From contig NC_058501.1 in NCBI RefSeq assembly GCF_020382885.2, positions 310,001 through 374,000 of the forward strand: DNA of 64,000 nucleotides. The letters run 5' to 3'. The first letter of the stretch is position 1; the number at the start of each line of letters is the position of its first letter. A program made the position numbers and the translations under genes. The notes under the pieces are model-generated. The model was not told the origin of the DNA. It made no database searches and was given only the letters and a program-made list of their open reading frames with translations. Shown in pieces: positions 34,648 through 45,300 of this stretch. Origin of the DNA: Scatophagus argus (lineage: Eukaryota; Chordata; Actinopteri; Scatophagidae).

Positions 34648-36220
34648 TGTACAAGTACCTTGCACAGTCACACTTGAATCAAATTTAAACTATCCTTTCA
34701 GGTTAGTTAATTCAAGGCTGTGTTTTTCTTTGGCTTTAGTAGTGTTTTGGTATTCATTAACCACCCAGTATAATGCATCACTTTATTTGAGGGGATACAA
34801 AGAGGCCAAGTAATCATGACATATTGTGTAAGGGTGCAAAGAAACAATAATTAATGTTTAATTCATAATGAATGAGTTGCTTTGTACTGGATTTGTTGGA
34901 AGATGAATTAACAGATATTCATGAGCCTATTATTACCTAATGATTTATTAAAGAAGGATTTATTTATATATATTTATTAACTCATCATCTATCATATATT
35001 GATTCATTAGGAATCAATAAGAAAATACTTATTAACAAGTTTCATTAATTATCAAGGCATTCCTGATTCATTTCTCACTCAATTCTTAACTAATCATTAT
35101 ATAACCATTAGCACTAAAATTTGAGTTTCTCATTAACTAGTTAACTAGTTAACTAACAGTTACTTATTAATCCCTCATTTGTTCTCTCCTAACTGCTCAA
35201 AATGTTGTATACCTAACTGTAAAGTGTTACCTTCTCATTCCCTTCCCATTCAGTAAAATCCATGTATGTCAGATGTACTGATTTTGACTGTAATTAACTG
35301 AAGGATTAGGTGTTCCTTTATTGGTTGAAAAACCTGAAAGCATGAGTTTTATCAAGGGGACTCGGGGGAAAAAACAGACAAAGCAAACATTCTACAGCAT
35401 GACATGTTAGCAACACCACAAAGAGGCAAATAGCACACCTTAAAATTTTACTTACCCCTGTGTTAGAGCCATTTTTATGTTTCAATCTATATTTATGTCA
35501 TCTATTTATGTTAAAGGAATGAAGTAAAATTAAGCATAGTGACGTCAGGTCATTTTTAATTTAATCACCTGTGGAAAGAGGGAGGGCAGATAGGCATATG
35601 CAGGTCCTTTTGTTTGTGTAGAGCCTTTTGTGAAGCAGGGCATCGAGACGGTCTTTTGACCTCACGTTAGTAAGAATTTTTGATGTGGATAAAATGAAAT
35701 AAAATTCATCAAGGAACTCAACATTTGGAATTTTTTTTAAGTTATTTTTGGAACGTGGGAGTCAGAGAAGCAGAGCCCCGATATCATGGCACCAATTTAA
35801 AATAATAAGAATGCCATAGCACCCTGTATCTTGTGTTAAATCAATTGTATTGATAAACGAAGCTTTCACACTGTAATCTGAGGAACATAAAATGATATAT
35901 TATGAAGAACATAAGATAGACGAATATTTCCTGTCAGTGAGATAAATAGTTAGGTGATGCCAACAACACTTATTACTGATGGGTAGTTGGCTTCAGTGGG
36001 GGAAAACTGGAGTACGTGGTCACCACAGTCCCACAGTAATATTAGCAGTAGCACTAAACATGACCCAGCAAACATCAGATGGTGACATGGCCAAAAATGG
36101 TTGCAGTCGGCCAAATTATCTTCCCAGAAGATGAAGATTGAGACTGGTTAGCATCAGGATAAGAATATCATGGTAAGACAGTCAGAGGCAGAGTAGGGTA
36201 ACTGAGTGACAGTTAATTTG
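34648..36220. other. Unassigned AT-rich intergenic DNA
   Basis: Around 34860-35170 many short near-palindromic words (TTAATGAATT, GATTCATTAG, AACTAGTTAACTAGTT) suggest a decayed fold-back element similar to sequence at 39300-39440, but ends cannot be set. A GTTAGAGCC word near 35463 and AGCAGAGCCCCG near 35770 might bound an LTR-like unit; this is not supported by a TSD. Confidence 0.35.
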
Positions 36221-36267
36221 CCACATAGAAGAGCTTAAACTGGGGCAACTGTACTTCAGTTTAAAAG

Positions 36268-36309
36268 CGAAGATGTTTCACCTCTCACCCAAAAGGCTTC
36301 TTCAGTTCT
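36268..36309 (-). ncRNA. Hammerhead ribozyme-like motif (copy 1)
   Basis: On the minus strand: AGAA, core CTGAAGA, stem II GCCTT...GAGGT, core GAAA, then CATC and TTCG. Stem I pairs GAA with TTC. The conserved CUGANGA and GAAA boxes are intact and the cleavage triplet would be AUC. Stem III is minimal, so cleavage would need a dimeric fold. Confidence 0.55.
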
Positions 36310-36389
36310 GATTAACTGGTCTGCAGTCCCAGGTATTAAAACTAGATGGTAGACCCGCTCAGCCAACATCACAGTGCGCATGCGTCGAT

Positions 36390-36708
36390 ACGTGTGCAGC
36401 CTGTTACAGGCGCTCCCTTTGCAAACTGGACTGGTGCAAGAATGTGGACACTGTTCACAGAAAGGGCCAGAGCCGCCTCTATTTTCTGAGGCGGCTGAGG
36501 TCCTTCAACATCTGCAGGACGATGCTGAGGATGTTCTATGAGTCGGTGGTGTCCAGTGTCGTCACATATGCTGTTGCCTGCTGGGGCAGCTGCCTGAGGG
36601 TGGCCAGCCATGTTGTGGGAGAGGAACTGGACTCTCTGACAGTGGAGAGGAGGATGTTGTCCAAAATAAGGACTATACTGGAATTCTGATTTTGATTCTC
36701 ATTCTGAT
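36390..36708 (+). mobile_element. LINE RT C-terminal fragment inside copy 1
   Basis: Encodes VHRKGQSRLYFLRRLRSFNI and VVTYAVACWGS, the C-terminal RT region of the L2-type LINEs seen elsewhere in the window. An internal deletion follows, then GGAATTCTGATTTTGATTCT as the tail. Confidence 0.75.
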
Positions 36709-36863
36709 GTGTCTGCAAAGGGATAGAACACACTACACTACATACTATATGTGCGACAATTCTACCTGTCTTTGCTTTTAAACTGAAGTCCAGTTGGCCC
36801 CACTTAAGCTCTTCTATGGAAGATGACCTGGATGACTGAGAATCTACACAGACAGTTTATTTG

Positions 36864-37781
36864 GTTGTGAAACAGTTATGCTTATGCTGCTATTTGAACA
36901 TTCAATTAAGACATTGTGTTATGATTCAAAAAAAGTTCCAAAACAGCACTGACATTACCTGCTCATCAGGTCTGACCTGAACTACTATCTACTACTAAAT
37001 ATAACATTACAACAAATGGGCTTATTCAGTTTTTTCACTGAAATTTATATACACATGTTCATTCAGCAGCCTTATACGTCTTAAGAACTGAAAATAAGCC
37101 TACAACCAAGCCTAAAAATAATAAGTCAGTGTAGCCCCATACATCACACAAACCACAGTCTTCCGGGTGGCTCTTACAAACACCACAGGCTTAAAAGGAT
37201 GTGACAGGAATTTATATGTAGGTATATGAATTGTATTGTAGTGTCTCACTATGTCTCATTATGGTTCATGTTTTGGTAGGGGTCCCCAAGTCTACAGAGG
37301 TATCGATTTTGTAGGATGAGGAGAAGGTCTTTTCTCCCCCTCTCTTGGATTCTTGGAAACTGAGGTCATTGGACGAGTTCCAGAAGTGTACTCCTCTTTT
37401 GTTGTAAACAAGTACCCTATATAAGCATATGACTAGAGACGTTTCAGCAGAATGATCCATATTGGCTGGGATCCTCTCACATGTATGTGCTTTATTTGAT
37501 GCTGAGCTTCATGTAATAAACTTTAATGCAAATAAGACGGTGTCAGTGGAGATCTCCTTCAACATCTTCACATCATTGCTATCAATTATACTACTGCACC
37601 AACATAAAGTTTCATTGAAAAACTGAAAACATATCCTCTCAATGTTAACTACACTACAGACATCAGCTTTACAAAAGATAACTTTCAGGGAAAGATAGTT
37701 AAAGGAGTCACAGCTATTGACATATTGGTGCTGGTGTTTTTTTCTGGGGTGGGGGTGGAGTACAGCTGAGCGCTGACGACG
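36864..37781. other. Intergenic DNA upstream of the CALHM gene
   Basis: No exon or transposon end is recognised. A GT-rich stretch with a G run (37747-37757) lies about 100 bases upstream of the CALHM start. Confidence 0.4.
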
Positions 37782-37803
37782 GCATAAAAAGGAGGAAGTG
37801 AAA
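37782..37803 (+). promoter_or_regulatory. TATA-like box and ETS/IRF composite site
   Basis: CATAAAAAGG at about 37783-37792 is TATA-like. GGAAGTGAAA at 37794-37803 exactly fits the ETS-IRF composite consensus GGAANNGAAA. They lie 45-66 bases before the CALHM start codon, so the transcript must begin close to, or just downstream of, these motifs. Mammalian CALHM6 (FAM26F) is induced by interferon and microbial stimuli, which fits an IRF-responsive promoter; binding here is inferred. Confidence 0.5.
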
Positions 37804-37848
37804 GTATGACTGTTTGGAAACGGCTAATCTGTCGCACCGCTTTCAGAG

Positions 37849-38394
37849 ATGGATAAGTTTAAGACAGTTCTTAACATCGCTAGCAAACAGACCAATCTTG
37901 GTTTTGGATTGGTTGCCCTACTGACAGCGGGAGGGGAGCAGATTTTCTCTTCAGTGGTATTCAAGTGCCCTTGCAATGATCTGAACTTCCTGTATGGCAT
38001 GGTCTTCCTGTTGGTGCCTGCTCTGGCTCTTCTGCTGCTGGGTTACATCCTGAGTAAGAAGACATGGAAGCTGTTCACGGGTCTGTGCCAGCATAGGGCC
38101 AAGCTGTGTTCCTGGAGGGGGGTGGCTACCACTGGGATGGTCCTCATCCAGATCAGCACTACTGCTCTTGTGGCACCTTCCAGCTGGGTTGCTGTGGCTC
38201 TGCTCAATGGGAACTACTACGAGTGTTCAATGACAGGGATCAATGTGAGCGCTTACACAAAGTATCTCTGCCGCAATATGAAGTCTCTGGTCCAATGTCA
38301 GGAGGAAATGTTCAGGTTCCCTTGTGAGAGTAAGAGCACTCTACCACACTCTGACAGAGAGAATGTTCTACTCACCCTCAGAGCTCAGTCTCAG
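37849..38394 (+). CDS. calhm6: calhm6-like exon 1
   Basis: Codes for residues 1-182 (start to LTLRAQSQ), including the first three membrane segments and both extracellular loops. The frame stays open past the donor for 51 bases to a stop at 38443-38445, so intron retention would give a protein lacking the fourth segment. Confidence 0.92.
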
Positions 38395-39028
38395 GTCAGT
38401 TCTTCTACTCTGCTTCTACGCTGCTTTTATTTCTACTTCTCCTGAAGCATTATTCTTCCTTAAAGTACTTAAAGTAGTTAAAGTGCTTCTCAATGCCTCT
38501 TACACATAAAGAAGAATGGACGCGGAAACAAAATGAATTAAATTTTGAACCTTATTATACTAAATCCTTGTTTTGTGTTAATGGTGACCACAGATTCTGG
38601 GGTGGTTGCTCATCTCGTCCATCATGTTGTCTAACCTGCTGCTGACCTGTGTGGCTCGGTGTGCCTCCCCCATCAGCTACCTACAGCTGAAGTTTTGGAA
38701 ATTATACATTCAGGAGGAAAGCACCATGATTGATTCATACTCCGAAAGACATGCCAAAGAGCTTGCTGAGAGGAACCTGAAGACCTTTTTCAACCAGATA
38801 CAACCTCAAAATTTCATCACTCCTTCCAACAAGGACTGGGCGAAGATCTCCTCCCTGTACAGGTTCAGCACCAAAGAACAGTACTATAGCACCTTGCACC
38901 GGTATGTGGAGAACAGTCAGGAGGGTGAAAATGAGATGATGAGGATGGCTTCTCTCAAGTCAAGTGAATCTGCTGGTGACAACCCTGCTGTTCTTGATTT
39001 TGTAGATGATGGCAGGATAGCACTGTGA
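37849..39028 (+). CDS. calhm6: Calcium homeostasis modulator family protein (CALHM6-like), 2 exons
   Basis: CALHM proteins form large-pore, weakly selective channels in the plasma membrane. Exon 1 (37849-38394) and exon 2 (38594-39028) join in phase 0 to a 326-residue protein, the usual length of CALHM5/6. Four membrane segments are visible at about residues 17-38, 48-68, 95-119 and 183-205. Cysteines C40 and C42 (the C-P-C of the first extracellular loop) and C126, C141, C150 and C159 fit the conserved extracellular cysteines. N132 is in an NVS glycosylation sequon. The C-terminal half is a cytosolic helical region with RFSTKEQYYSTLHRYVE. The 199-bp intron has GTCAGT and CCACAG borders. CALHM5 is an alternative name; the N-terminal DKFKTVLNIASKQ and the promoter favour CALHM6. 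Confidence 0.9.
38594..39028 (+). CDS. calhm6: calhm6-like exon 2
   Basis: Codes for residues 183-326, starting ILGWLLISSIMLSNLLL (fourth membrane segment) and ending FVDDGRIAL. The acceptor is TGACCACAG. Confidence 0.92.
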   Translation: MLGWLLISSIMLSNLLLTCVARCASPISYLQLKFWKLYIQEESTMIDSYSERHAKELAERNLKTFFNQIQPQNFITPSNKDWAKISSLYRFSTKEQYYSTLHRYVENSQEGENEMMRMASLKSSESAGDNPAVLDFVDDGRIAL

Positions 39029-39454
39029 GAAGGTTTTTCACTATCAAAGAATTGTCTGTGTTAGGGTGAGACCAGTGTACTGATATATGATGGTATATAA
39101 TGTCACTGCACAAAGTGCAGGTCTGAGGGATAGTCCAAGGAGTCAAGGGGCACTGAGAGATGAGAGATCTGTGTATGGTGTCACAATTGCAGTCCACACA
39201 CACACACACGTGCACACACACACAACATTTTTTACAACATTTTATTGCAATACATCCAACAGTGGTAACACCTCAATAGGGTCTCGGAACATTTGGATTA
39301 GTCACTAGGGAACAAATGAAGATGGATGAACCATTAGTTAATGAATTTTCGTCTAATTTTATTACGTAGTTAATGATTATTTAATTAAGAAACTAATGAG
39401 GAACAAATTAGGAAAGATTTGATAATTGATGAAAAGTTATTAAGTACTGCTACA

Positions 39455-39485
<31 letters not shown>

Positions 39486-41128
39486 ATGATGATGATAAGA
39501 AGAAGAAGAAGGAGAATTCTTTATGAAGGAATATATAGTAGATAATGATGAGTTACTATAGAACAGACTGGTAGATTCTACACCATTGAATCACTAAGTT
39601 CTGATTAGTTCAGGAATATTTGTGAATTGCTCCATACTGACCACTATCTCCATGAGTTTTTCCGGTTTGACTCTGAAACCACTGCTGAACGGCACAAAAC
39701 TATTAATAAATGATTAATTACAAATTACTTTTTAGTTTAGTTTAAATTAGTTACATTTTTTGTGCCTTCTCAAGTAAAGAGATACATAATACTGAGTAGT
39801 TACTAAGTACACTCACTAATTACTGATTACTTAATCATTAGCTACTCTTTTTTTGTGCCTACAGAACTGGTACAGCATACTGAATAGTCACATCACAGAC
39901 AAATTTATATTCAAAATATTTATTTATATTCCAATTTGTATTCTGCAGCTTTAGTGATGCTGAAAAGAACAACAGAATAATGTTATGTTACCCCAGAAAT
40001 CCACATTACCAACACTGCCATCCAAGTACTACTTAAAAACTGTACTTTTGTTACAAAAGTCGACAGATTACATCAAAAGACAAATCACAGGGCACTATCA
40101 CTCAATGTGTAAAGACAAACTCAAAAAACAAAAATATATATATAGGATCATATAAAGGATCACAATTCATCTGAGCCTTGAGTGCATCAAACAACTTGTT
40201 CACCATGCGTGTGGCAGCTTAAACAGGAAATCTTTCATCTTCACTACTTGAACACTTCCTGTACTGCTGATAACCTGCAGACATTCAGCATATATCCATC
40301 AGTCATGAAATTAACGTATTGTTCCAAATTTGTGACTCCTTCTACTTAGTCATTGTTAAAAATCAAAGTCTGACTATGACTTTTTGTTTGTATCAGCAGA
40401 TAATGCGTAAGGGTTCATAGAGGATGTCTCAAAGCTTCCTGTATAATGCATTCAGAGTGTTTTAACTGGAGTAGTCTTGTGGAAATCGAACAGGAAAACC
40501 ATGAAAAGTATGTGATCACTTCCTCATTCTACTCACTGCTGATGCTGACTGTGCCCCTTTGTCTCTGTGACAATGGTATGTTCTTTGTCAACCCATTTCA
40601 ATAGGATGAATGAATTATCTCATTCTGGATGATATACTGTATGTCCGTTTCTCATATGCATGTTTTGTCATTCCAGACAAAAATTGTGGATTTGAACTTG
40701 TTCAAATTCACTGCAAAGGACTTGTTTGCTGTGTTTGGTGATTTATTTTGCATGAAGAGGAACAAATAAAGTTGTCATGCCTCTCATAAGATATAAATGA
40801 GTAACAGCTTCACATAAACATGAATGGAAACAGAAGTCTGACACTGCTTCAGTTACATTGGTGTTTTGTTTTGTTTTGTTTTTTTTGTTTTTACTAGCAT
40901 GAATTGTTTCAGTTCCTGACGACATCACTGTCAAAGGAAAGCAGACTGGTAATTATAAAAACTAGACCAGCAGGATTTTTGCAAATGACTGCTTCATCAT
41001 AGTTAGAGCTGGAGAGGGAAGTATGTAATGAGCAACACAAATGTGAACAGAAAAATGGAAGTGGAGAGAAGCTAAAACTTTTTTATTTATTACCACTCAG
41101 ACTGTGTCTTTCCTTTTAGCAGCAGCGC
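39029..41128. other. CALHM 3' flank and unassigned intergenic DNA
   Basis: Contains a CA run at 39195-39226, AT-rich near-palindromic words at 39330-39440 similar to 34860-35170, and a TTTTG run near 40865-40890. No gene is seen. Confidence 0.4.
39453..39513. repeat. Compound trinucleotide repeat (ACT)n(GAT)n(GAA)n
   Basis: About 11 ACT units, then GAT units and GAA units in direct succession. Confidence 0.9.
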
Positions 41129-41438
41129 TGCAGGGACTTTTCTCCACCCGTGACCTAGAGGTTGGAGAAGCAGCTTGTGATTGGAGGGTCACCGATTCGA
41201 TTCCCTCACCGGACGGGCAGGAAAAATTTGGGTGTGGTGGAGTGATTAATGCAACAAATGCCCCCCCCCCATCAGCTGGCTAATGTGCCCCACTTAACCC
41301 CCAATTTGTTCCCCGGCTGTTTGATGCAGCCCACTGCTCCTGTGTGCGTTTCACTGCATGTAATTTGCCGGGTGTTGCATGTGTGTTCAACAAGGATGGG
41401 TTAAATGCAGAAGACAAATTCAGTGTGTGTATGTAAAA
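41129..41438 (+). mobile_element. tRNA-derived SINE (family C), near full length
   Basis: The head GTGACCTAGAGGTTGGAGAA and B-box region ATTCGATTCCCTCACCGGAC are followed by the body (with a C-run near 41265) and a tail GGGTTAAATGCAGAAGACAA. This is the longest copy of the family in the window. The tail word GGGTTAAATGCAGA also ends family B (42843-43104). Confidence 0.8.
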
Positions 41439-41440
41439 AT

Positions 41441-41759
41441 ATCCATCCGTCCATCCATTTTCTATACCGCTTATCCGTCAGGGCCGCGGGGGAGCTGGAG
41501 CCTATCCCAGCTGACTACGGGCGAGAGGCGGGGTACACCCTGGACTGGTCACCAATCAATCGCAGGACCAACACACAAAGACAAACAACCACACACTCAC
41601 ACCTAGGGGCAATTTAGAGTAGCCAATTAACCTAATGTGCATGTTTTTGATATTGTGGGAGGAAGCCGGAGTACCCGGAGAAAACCCACACAGGCACAGG
41701 GAGAACATGCAAACTCCACATAGAAGGGCCCAGACCGGGATTCGAACCTGGAACCCTCT
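41441..41759 (-). mobile_element. tRNA-derived SINE (family A), head-truncated
   Basis: Nearly identical to the copy at 24634-24987 from the ATGGATGG tail to the B box GGTTCGAATCC. It stops there, so the first 40-50 bases of the tRNA head are missing, and sequence passes directly into the LINE at 41760. Confidence 0.9.
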
Positions 41760-42289
41760 GTGTGTGTGGAGAACACCTTGCCAACCCGGAGGGTATGGTG
41801 TTTCTCCAACAACAAGCCCTGGGTGACCCCTGAGCTGAAAGCCCTGCTGAACCAAAAGAAGAGGGCTTTCTTTTCAGGGGACAGAGTGGAGCATAAGAGA
41901 GTTCAATGTGAACTCAAGTACGCAATCAGGTGGGCCAAGAACAGCTACAGAAAGAAGCTGGAGGAGCGGCTGGAGCAGAACAACACAAGAGAGGTGTGCA
42001 GGGACCTGAAGACCATCTGAGGACATGGACAGAGTGGAGCCAGAGGGACAGCTGAAGGCAACCAGCACTGACTATCGGCGGGGTGGTTCTCCCTTGCGGG
42101 CCGAAATTGAGCTGAATTGAACTGAACTGAATTGATATGATAGTGGTTTTCAACAGAACATGAAAAATACAGAATGATACAGCATTTCATTATAATCTCA
42201 TTATTATAATTTCAGTCTTGTGAAATGTTAAAATCATATTGAGGTGGTGAAAATCTTTTTGAGATTTTGTTTTATTTGTCTTTTTAGTG

Positions 42290-42546
42290 ATGTTGTTCTC
42301 ATGTTATTAACTGCTTTCCTGCCTGTACAACATCCATTGCACGTCTGCCCGTCCTGGGTGAGGGATCCCTCCTCTGTTGCTCACCCTGAGGTTTGTTCCA
42401 TTTTTTCCTGTCAAAGGTTTTTTTGGGAATTTTTCCTTAGTCAATGTGAGGGTCGAAGGGAAGAGGATGTTGCTATGATGTTATGTTAAGCCCTTTGAGA
42501 CAAACTGCATGTAAACATGGGCTATACAAATAAAGTTGTCTTGTCT
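42290..42546 (+). mobile_element. LINE 3'-UTR fragment, other family
   Basis: The sequence ends AAGCCCTTTGAGACAAACTG, then GGGCTATACAAATAAAGTTG and TCTTGTC, the standard 3' terminus of a fish LINE. It lies between the linker and RT parts of the host LINE, so it inserted there with 5' truncation. The left edge is approximate. Confidence 0.7.
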
Positions 42547-42842
42547 AAGACTGCACATCCCAAGGAGCCAAACCACTACAGGCCTGTCGCCTTGACCTCT
42601 CACCTGATGAAGACCATGGAGAGGCTCATTCTCAGTCACCTTCGCTCTGTGGTGAGTACAGCGATGGACACGCTGCAGTTTGCCTACAGGCCAAACATCG
42701 GGATGGATGACGGTGTCATCTACCTGCTGCATCGGGCGCTGACTCACCTGGAGAGTGCTGGAAGCGCTGTGAGAATCATGTATTTTGACTTTAACATTTA
42801 ACACAATTCAGTCGGTGCTGCTGAGAGGTAAGCTGGAGAGAG

Positions 42843-43104
42843 CAGCAGTCGTGGATCAGCGGTTTGGGTGTCGGACCCGTAACCGGTGGATCGCTGGTTC
42901 GATTCCCCGTCCCGGTGTCCATGGCTGAGGTACCCTTGAGCAAGGTACCTAACCCCCACTGCTCCCCGGGCTCACCCGCTGCACGCGGTCGCCCACTGCC
43001 CCGGGTTTGCTGTGTGTGTGTGCACGTCACTTGGGTGGGTTAAATGCAGAGCACGAATGACAAAATATGTCACTTTCATCTTTCATCTTTCTTTCTTTCA
43101 GCAG
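42843..43104 (+). mobile_element. tRNA-derived SINE (family B) nested in LINE
   Basis: The head GCAGTCGTGGATCAGCGG holds an A box and GGTTCGATTCC (42896-42906) is the B box. The tail has GGGTTAAATGCAGAGCACGA and a (CTTT)n run. CAGCAG at 42843-42848 and 43099-43104 looks like a short TSD. The LINE reads on after it. A second copy is at 45003-45279. Confidence 0.85.
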
Positions 43105-43480
43105 TGGATGGTCATTTGGCTGCTTGGATACTCGATTACCTCACCAGCAGGCCACAGTATGTGAGACTGCATAACTGTGTGTCTGAGGTGGTGGTTTGCA
43201 GCACGGGGATCCCCCAGGGAACAGTACTCTCACCTTTCCTCTTCACCCTCTACACCTCGGGCTTCATCTACAACACCAGCAGATGTCACATCCAGAACTT
43301 CTCTGATGACTCAGTTATTGTTGGCTGTGTGTCTGAGGGGAATGAGACGGCGTCCAGATCAGTTATCGTGAACTTTGTGGACTGGTCTGAGCGCAACCAC
43401 CTGTGCTTAAACACCAGTAAAACAAAGGAGATGGCGATTGTACACTACCACATACACCGGTGAACATCCAGGGCTCGGAC

Positions 43481-43987
43481 TGTTAAAGAATCTCAGGTGG
43501 TGATGGGACAGGAAGTGGGCGGTGGTGCTCACATGGGCAGGGGAGGAGACCAGGAAGTATTTAAGAGGCTGTGTGCTCTCCACAGACTCCCTTTGTTCCC
43601 TGCCATGCTGCCACACCAGTAAGTTGTGCTATGTTATCTGCTCCTTGTTTGCATGATGCTGCTTATATTTGAGTTTATTTTTCACAGTTCAATACTATTA
43701 AGTAACTTGGTTGTATATTAATTGTTTCTTTAAATAGATGGGGTGCACTCCCCTCATCCTCTGATGGATGCATAATTACATAAGAAAATTATTTTCCTTT
43801 GTTTATCTAAGATGATGTGGCATGCATGGCAGCATATGTTTATATATTTTTTCCTTTGTTTAGAAAATCATCCAATCATCCAAACCTTTGTCCACCCATC
43901 CTAATAAACGTTTGAAATGGCTCTTGGATCCAGTGTTTGAATGTGCACACCAGACAGGGGTTCAAAACCCAAAGACAGTCTTTTTCA
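43481..43987 (+). mobile_element. Solo LTR with perfect 5-bp TSD
   Basis: It starts TGTTAAAGAATC and ends GTCTTTTTCA. CGGAC flanks it at 43476-43480 and 43988-43992. The intact LINE at 14941 has one uninterrupted CTCGGACATTGAG at this site, which proves the insertion. A TATTTAAGAGGC near 43557 may be the TATA box, and AATAAA near 43902 is the poly(A) signal. No internal region remains. Confidence 0.93.
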
Positions 43988-44975
43988 CGGACATTGAGAT
44001 GGTGGACAGTTTAAGTACCTGGGTGTTCACCTCAACCATAAACTGGACTGGTCACATAACACCAATCCTCTGTACAAGAAGGGCCAAAGTCGCCTCTACC
44101 TTCTGAGCAGACTGAGGTCCTTTGGAGTGTGCAGGCCCCTCCTAAGGACTTTTTATGACTCTGTGGTAGTTTTTGCTATTCAATACACTGTGGTCTGTTG
44201 GGGAATGGGCAGCACGGACCAGGACAGGAAGAGACAAAATAAGCTAGTCAGGAGGGCCAGCTCTGTCCTGGGCTGCCCTCTGGACTCCGTGGAGGAGGTG
44301 GATGAGAGGAGGGTGTTAGCCAAGCTGACATCCATCATGGACAACACCTCTCACCCTCTGCATCAGACAGTGGAGGCTCTGAGCAGCTCCTTCAGCGGCA
44401 GACTGCTACACCCTCAGTGTAGGAAGGAGCGCTACCGCAGGTCTTTCATTCCCACTGCTGTTAGACTATATAATTCTATGATCTAGTCCTCTTTCCTACC
44501 TTAAGAGGACTTGTATATAGCAGTATATTGTACTGTTTTTACTGTACCTTGTAAATTGTTAAATTTTACCTTTATATTCTTTTGTAACTGTTTTTGCACA
44601 CTTTTTGCTTTTTGCACTCCTGTTCTGTCGTTGTGAGCTGCCACAACAAGTGAATTTCCCCACTGCAAGGTCAATAAAGTACAGTAAACCTGCACTCTGT
44701 GATCTGAGTGTTCTATTAGGAATATATGGGACTATTAGATTCTGCAGTTATTGTGGAGCTAGTCCATTTAGAGCCTTATATGTAAGTAGGAGAATTTTAA
44801 AGTCCATTCTGAATTTTACCAGAAGCCAGTGAAGAGAAGCTAAGATGGGGGAGATATGATCCCTTTTACTGATTTCTGTCAAAACTCTAGCTGCTGCATT
44901 CTGGATCAGCTGCAGGCTATTAAGAGTATCTCAAGGAAATTCAATCGAATGCAACTGGACTTAGTTATTTGTCTT

Positions 44976-45300
44976 TGAAGACGTTTCACCTCTCATCCAA
45001 GATGAAGATGAAAGTGACATATTTCGTCATTGGAGGGAACTCACTCCAATGAAATTCGTGACATATTTTGTCATTCGTGCTCTGCATTTAACCCACCCAA
45101 GTGACATGCACACACACAGCAAACCCGGGGCAGTGGGCGACCGCGTGCAGCGCCCGGGGAGCAGTGGGGGTTAGGTACCTTGCTCAAGGGTACCTCAGCC
45201 ATGGACACCGGTACGGGGAATCGAACCAGCAATCCCCCGGTTACGGGTCCGACACCCTAACCGCTGATCCACGACTGCCCCAAGAGGCTTCATCAGTTCA
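44976..45300 (-). ncRNA. Hammerhead ribozyme-like motif (copy 2), interrupted
   Basis: On the minus strand: TGAA (45300-45297), CTGATGA (45296-45290), stem II GCCTC, then (beyond the SINE) GAGGT, GAAA (44987-44984), CGTC and TTCA (44979-44976). Stem I is TGAA/TTCA, four base pairs, against AGAA/TTCT in copy 3. The SINE at 45003-45279 lies in the loop, so this copy should not fold normally. Confidence 0.55.
45003..45279 (-). mobile_element. tRNA-derived SINE (family B), second copy
   Basis: Reverse orientation of the element at 42843-43104, with the same head and the tail word on the opposite strand (TCTGCATTTAACCC on plus). CCAAGA at 44997-45002 and 45280-45285 is the TSD. The tail region contains an extra duplicated GTGACATATTT segment. 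Confidence 0.88.

Larger units (their letters stand above)
36221..36850 (-). mobile_element. Hammerhead-bearing retroelement copy 1 (Penelope-like?)
   Basis: Flanking 13-mers GACAGTTAATTTG (36208-36220) and GACAGTTTATTTG (36851-36863) differ at one base and look like a TSD. Near the ends, GAAGAGCTTAA...ACTTCAGTTTAAAAGC at the left is repeated inverted at the right, closing at about 36817. The right end carries GACCTGGATGACTGAGAATC, shared with the copies at 44924 and 63016. A hammerhead-like core is at 36268-36309. A LINE fragment occupies the middle. The strand given is that of the ribozyme. Assignment to Penelope-like elements is inferred from the variable TSD, inverted ends and ribozyme. 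Confidence 0.65.
41760..44690 (+). mobile_element. L2-type LINE with three nested insertions
   Basis: Plus-strand order: linker ([20 protein letters not shown], 41797; RWAKNSYRKKLEERLEQNN), RT start (EPNHYRPVALTSHLMKTMER, 42565; LQFAYRPNIG), then HLAAWILDYLTSRPQYVRLH at 43110, FSDDSVIVGC at 43300, [10 protein letters not shown] at 43410, the C-terminal part at 43995-44486, and a 3' UTR ending GGTCAATAAAGTACAG near 44686. It is interrupted by a LINE 3' fragment (about 42290-42546), a SINE (42843-43104) and a solo LTR (43481-43987). Same family as the LINE at 12924-15775. Frameshifts and a stop in motif A (near 42799) show it is dead. Confidence 0.88.

Noticed and set aside
35459-35790. LTR-like unit (GTTAGAGCC ... 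CAGAGCCCCG)
   Set aside because: No matching second LTR, no TSD and no clear TG...CA ends could be placed.
38395-38445. Single-exon CALHM protein ending at 38445
   Set aside because: The extension past 38394 is intron sequence after GTCAGT; exon 2 supplies the conserved fourth membrane segment.
39453-39513. CRISPR-like array
   Set aside because: It is a trinucleotide microsatellite without spacers. No CRISPR is expected in a vertebrate genome.
42849-42915. tRNA gene
   Set aside because: A and B boxes are present, but the sequence continues into a SINE body and tail, the cloverleaf is poor, and the same sequence recurs at 45003-45279.
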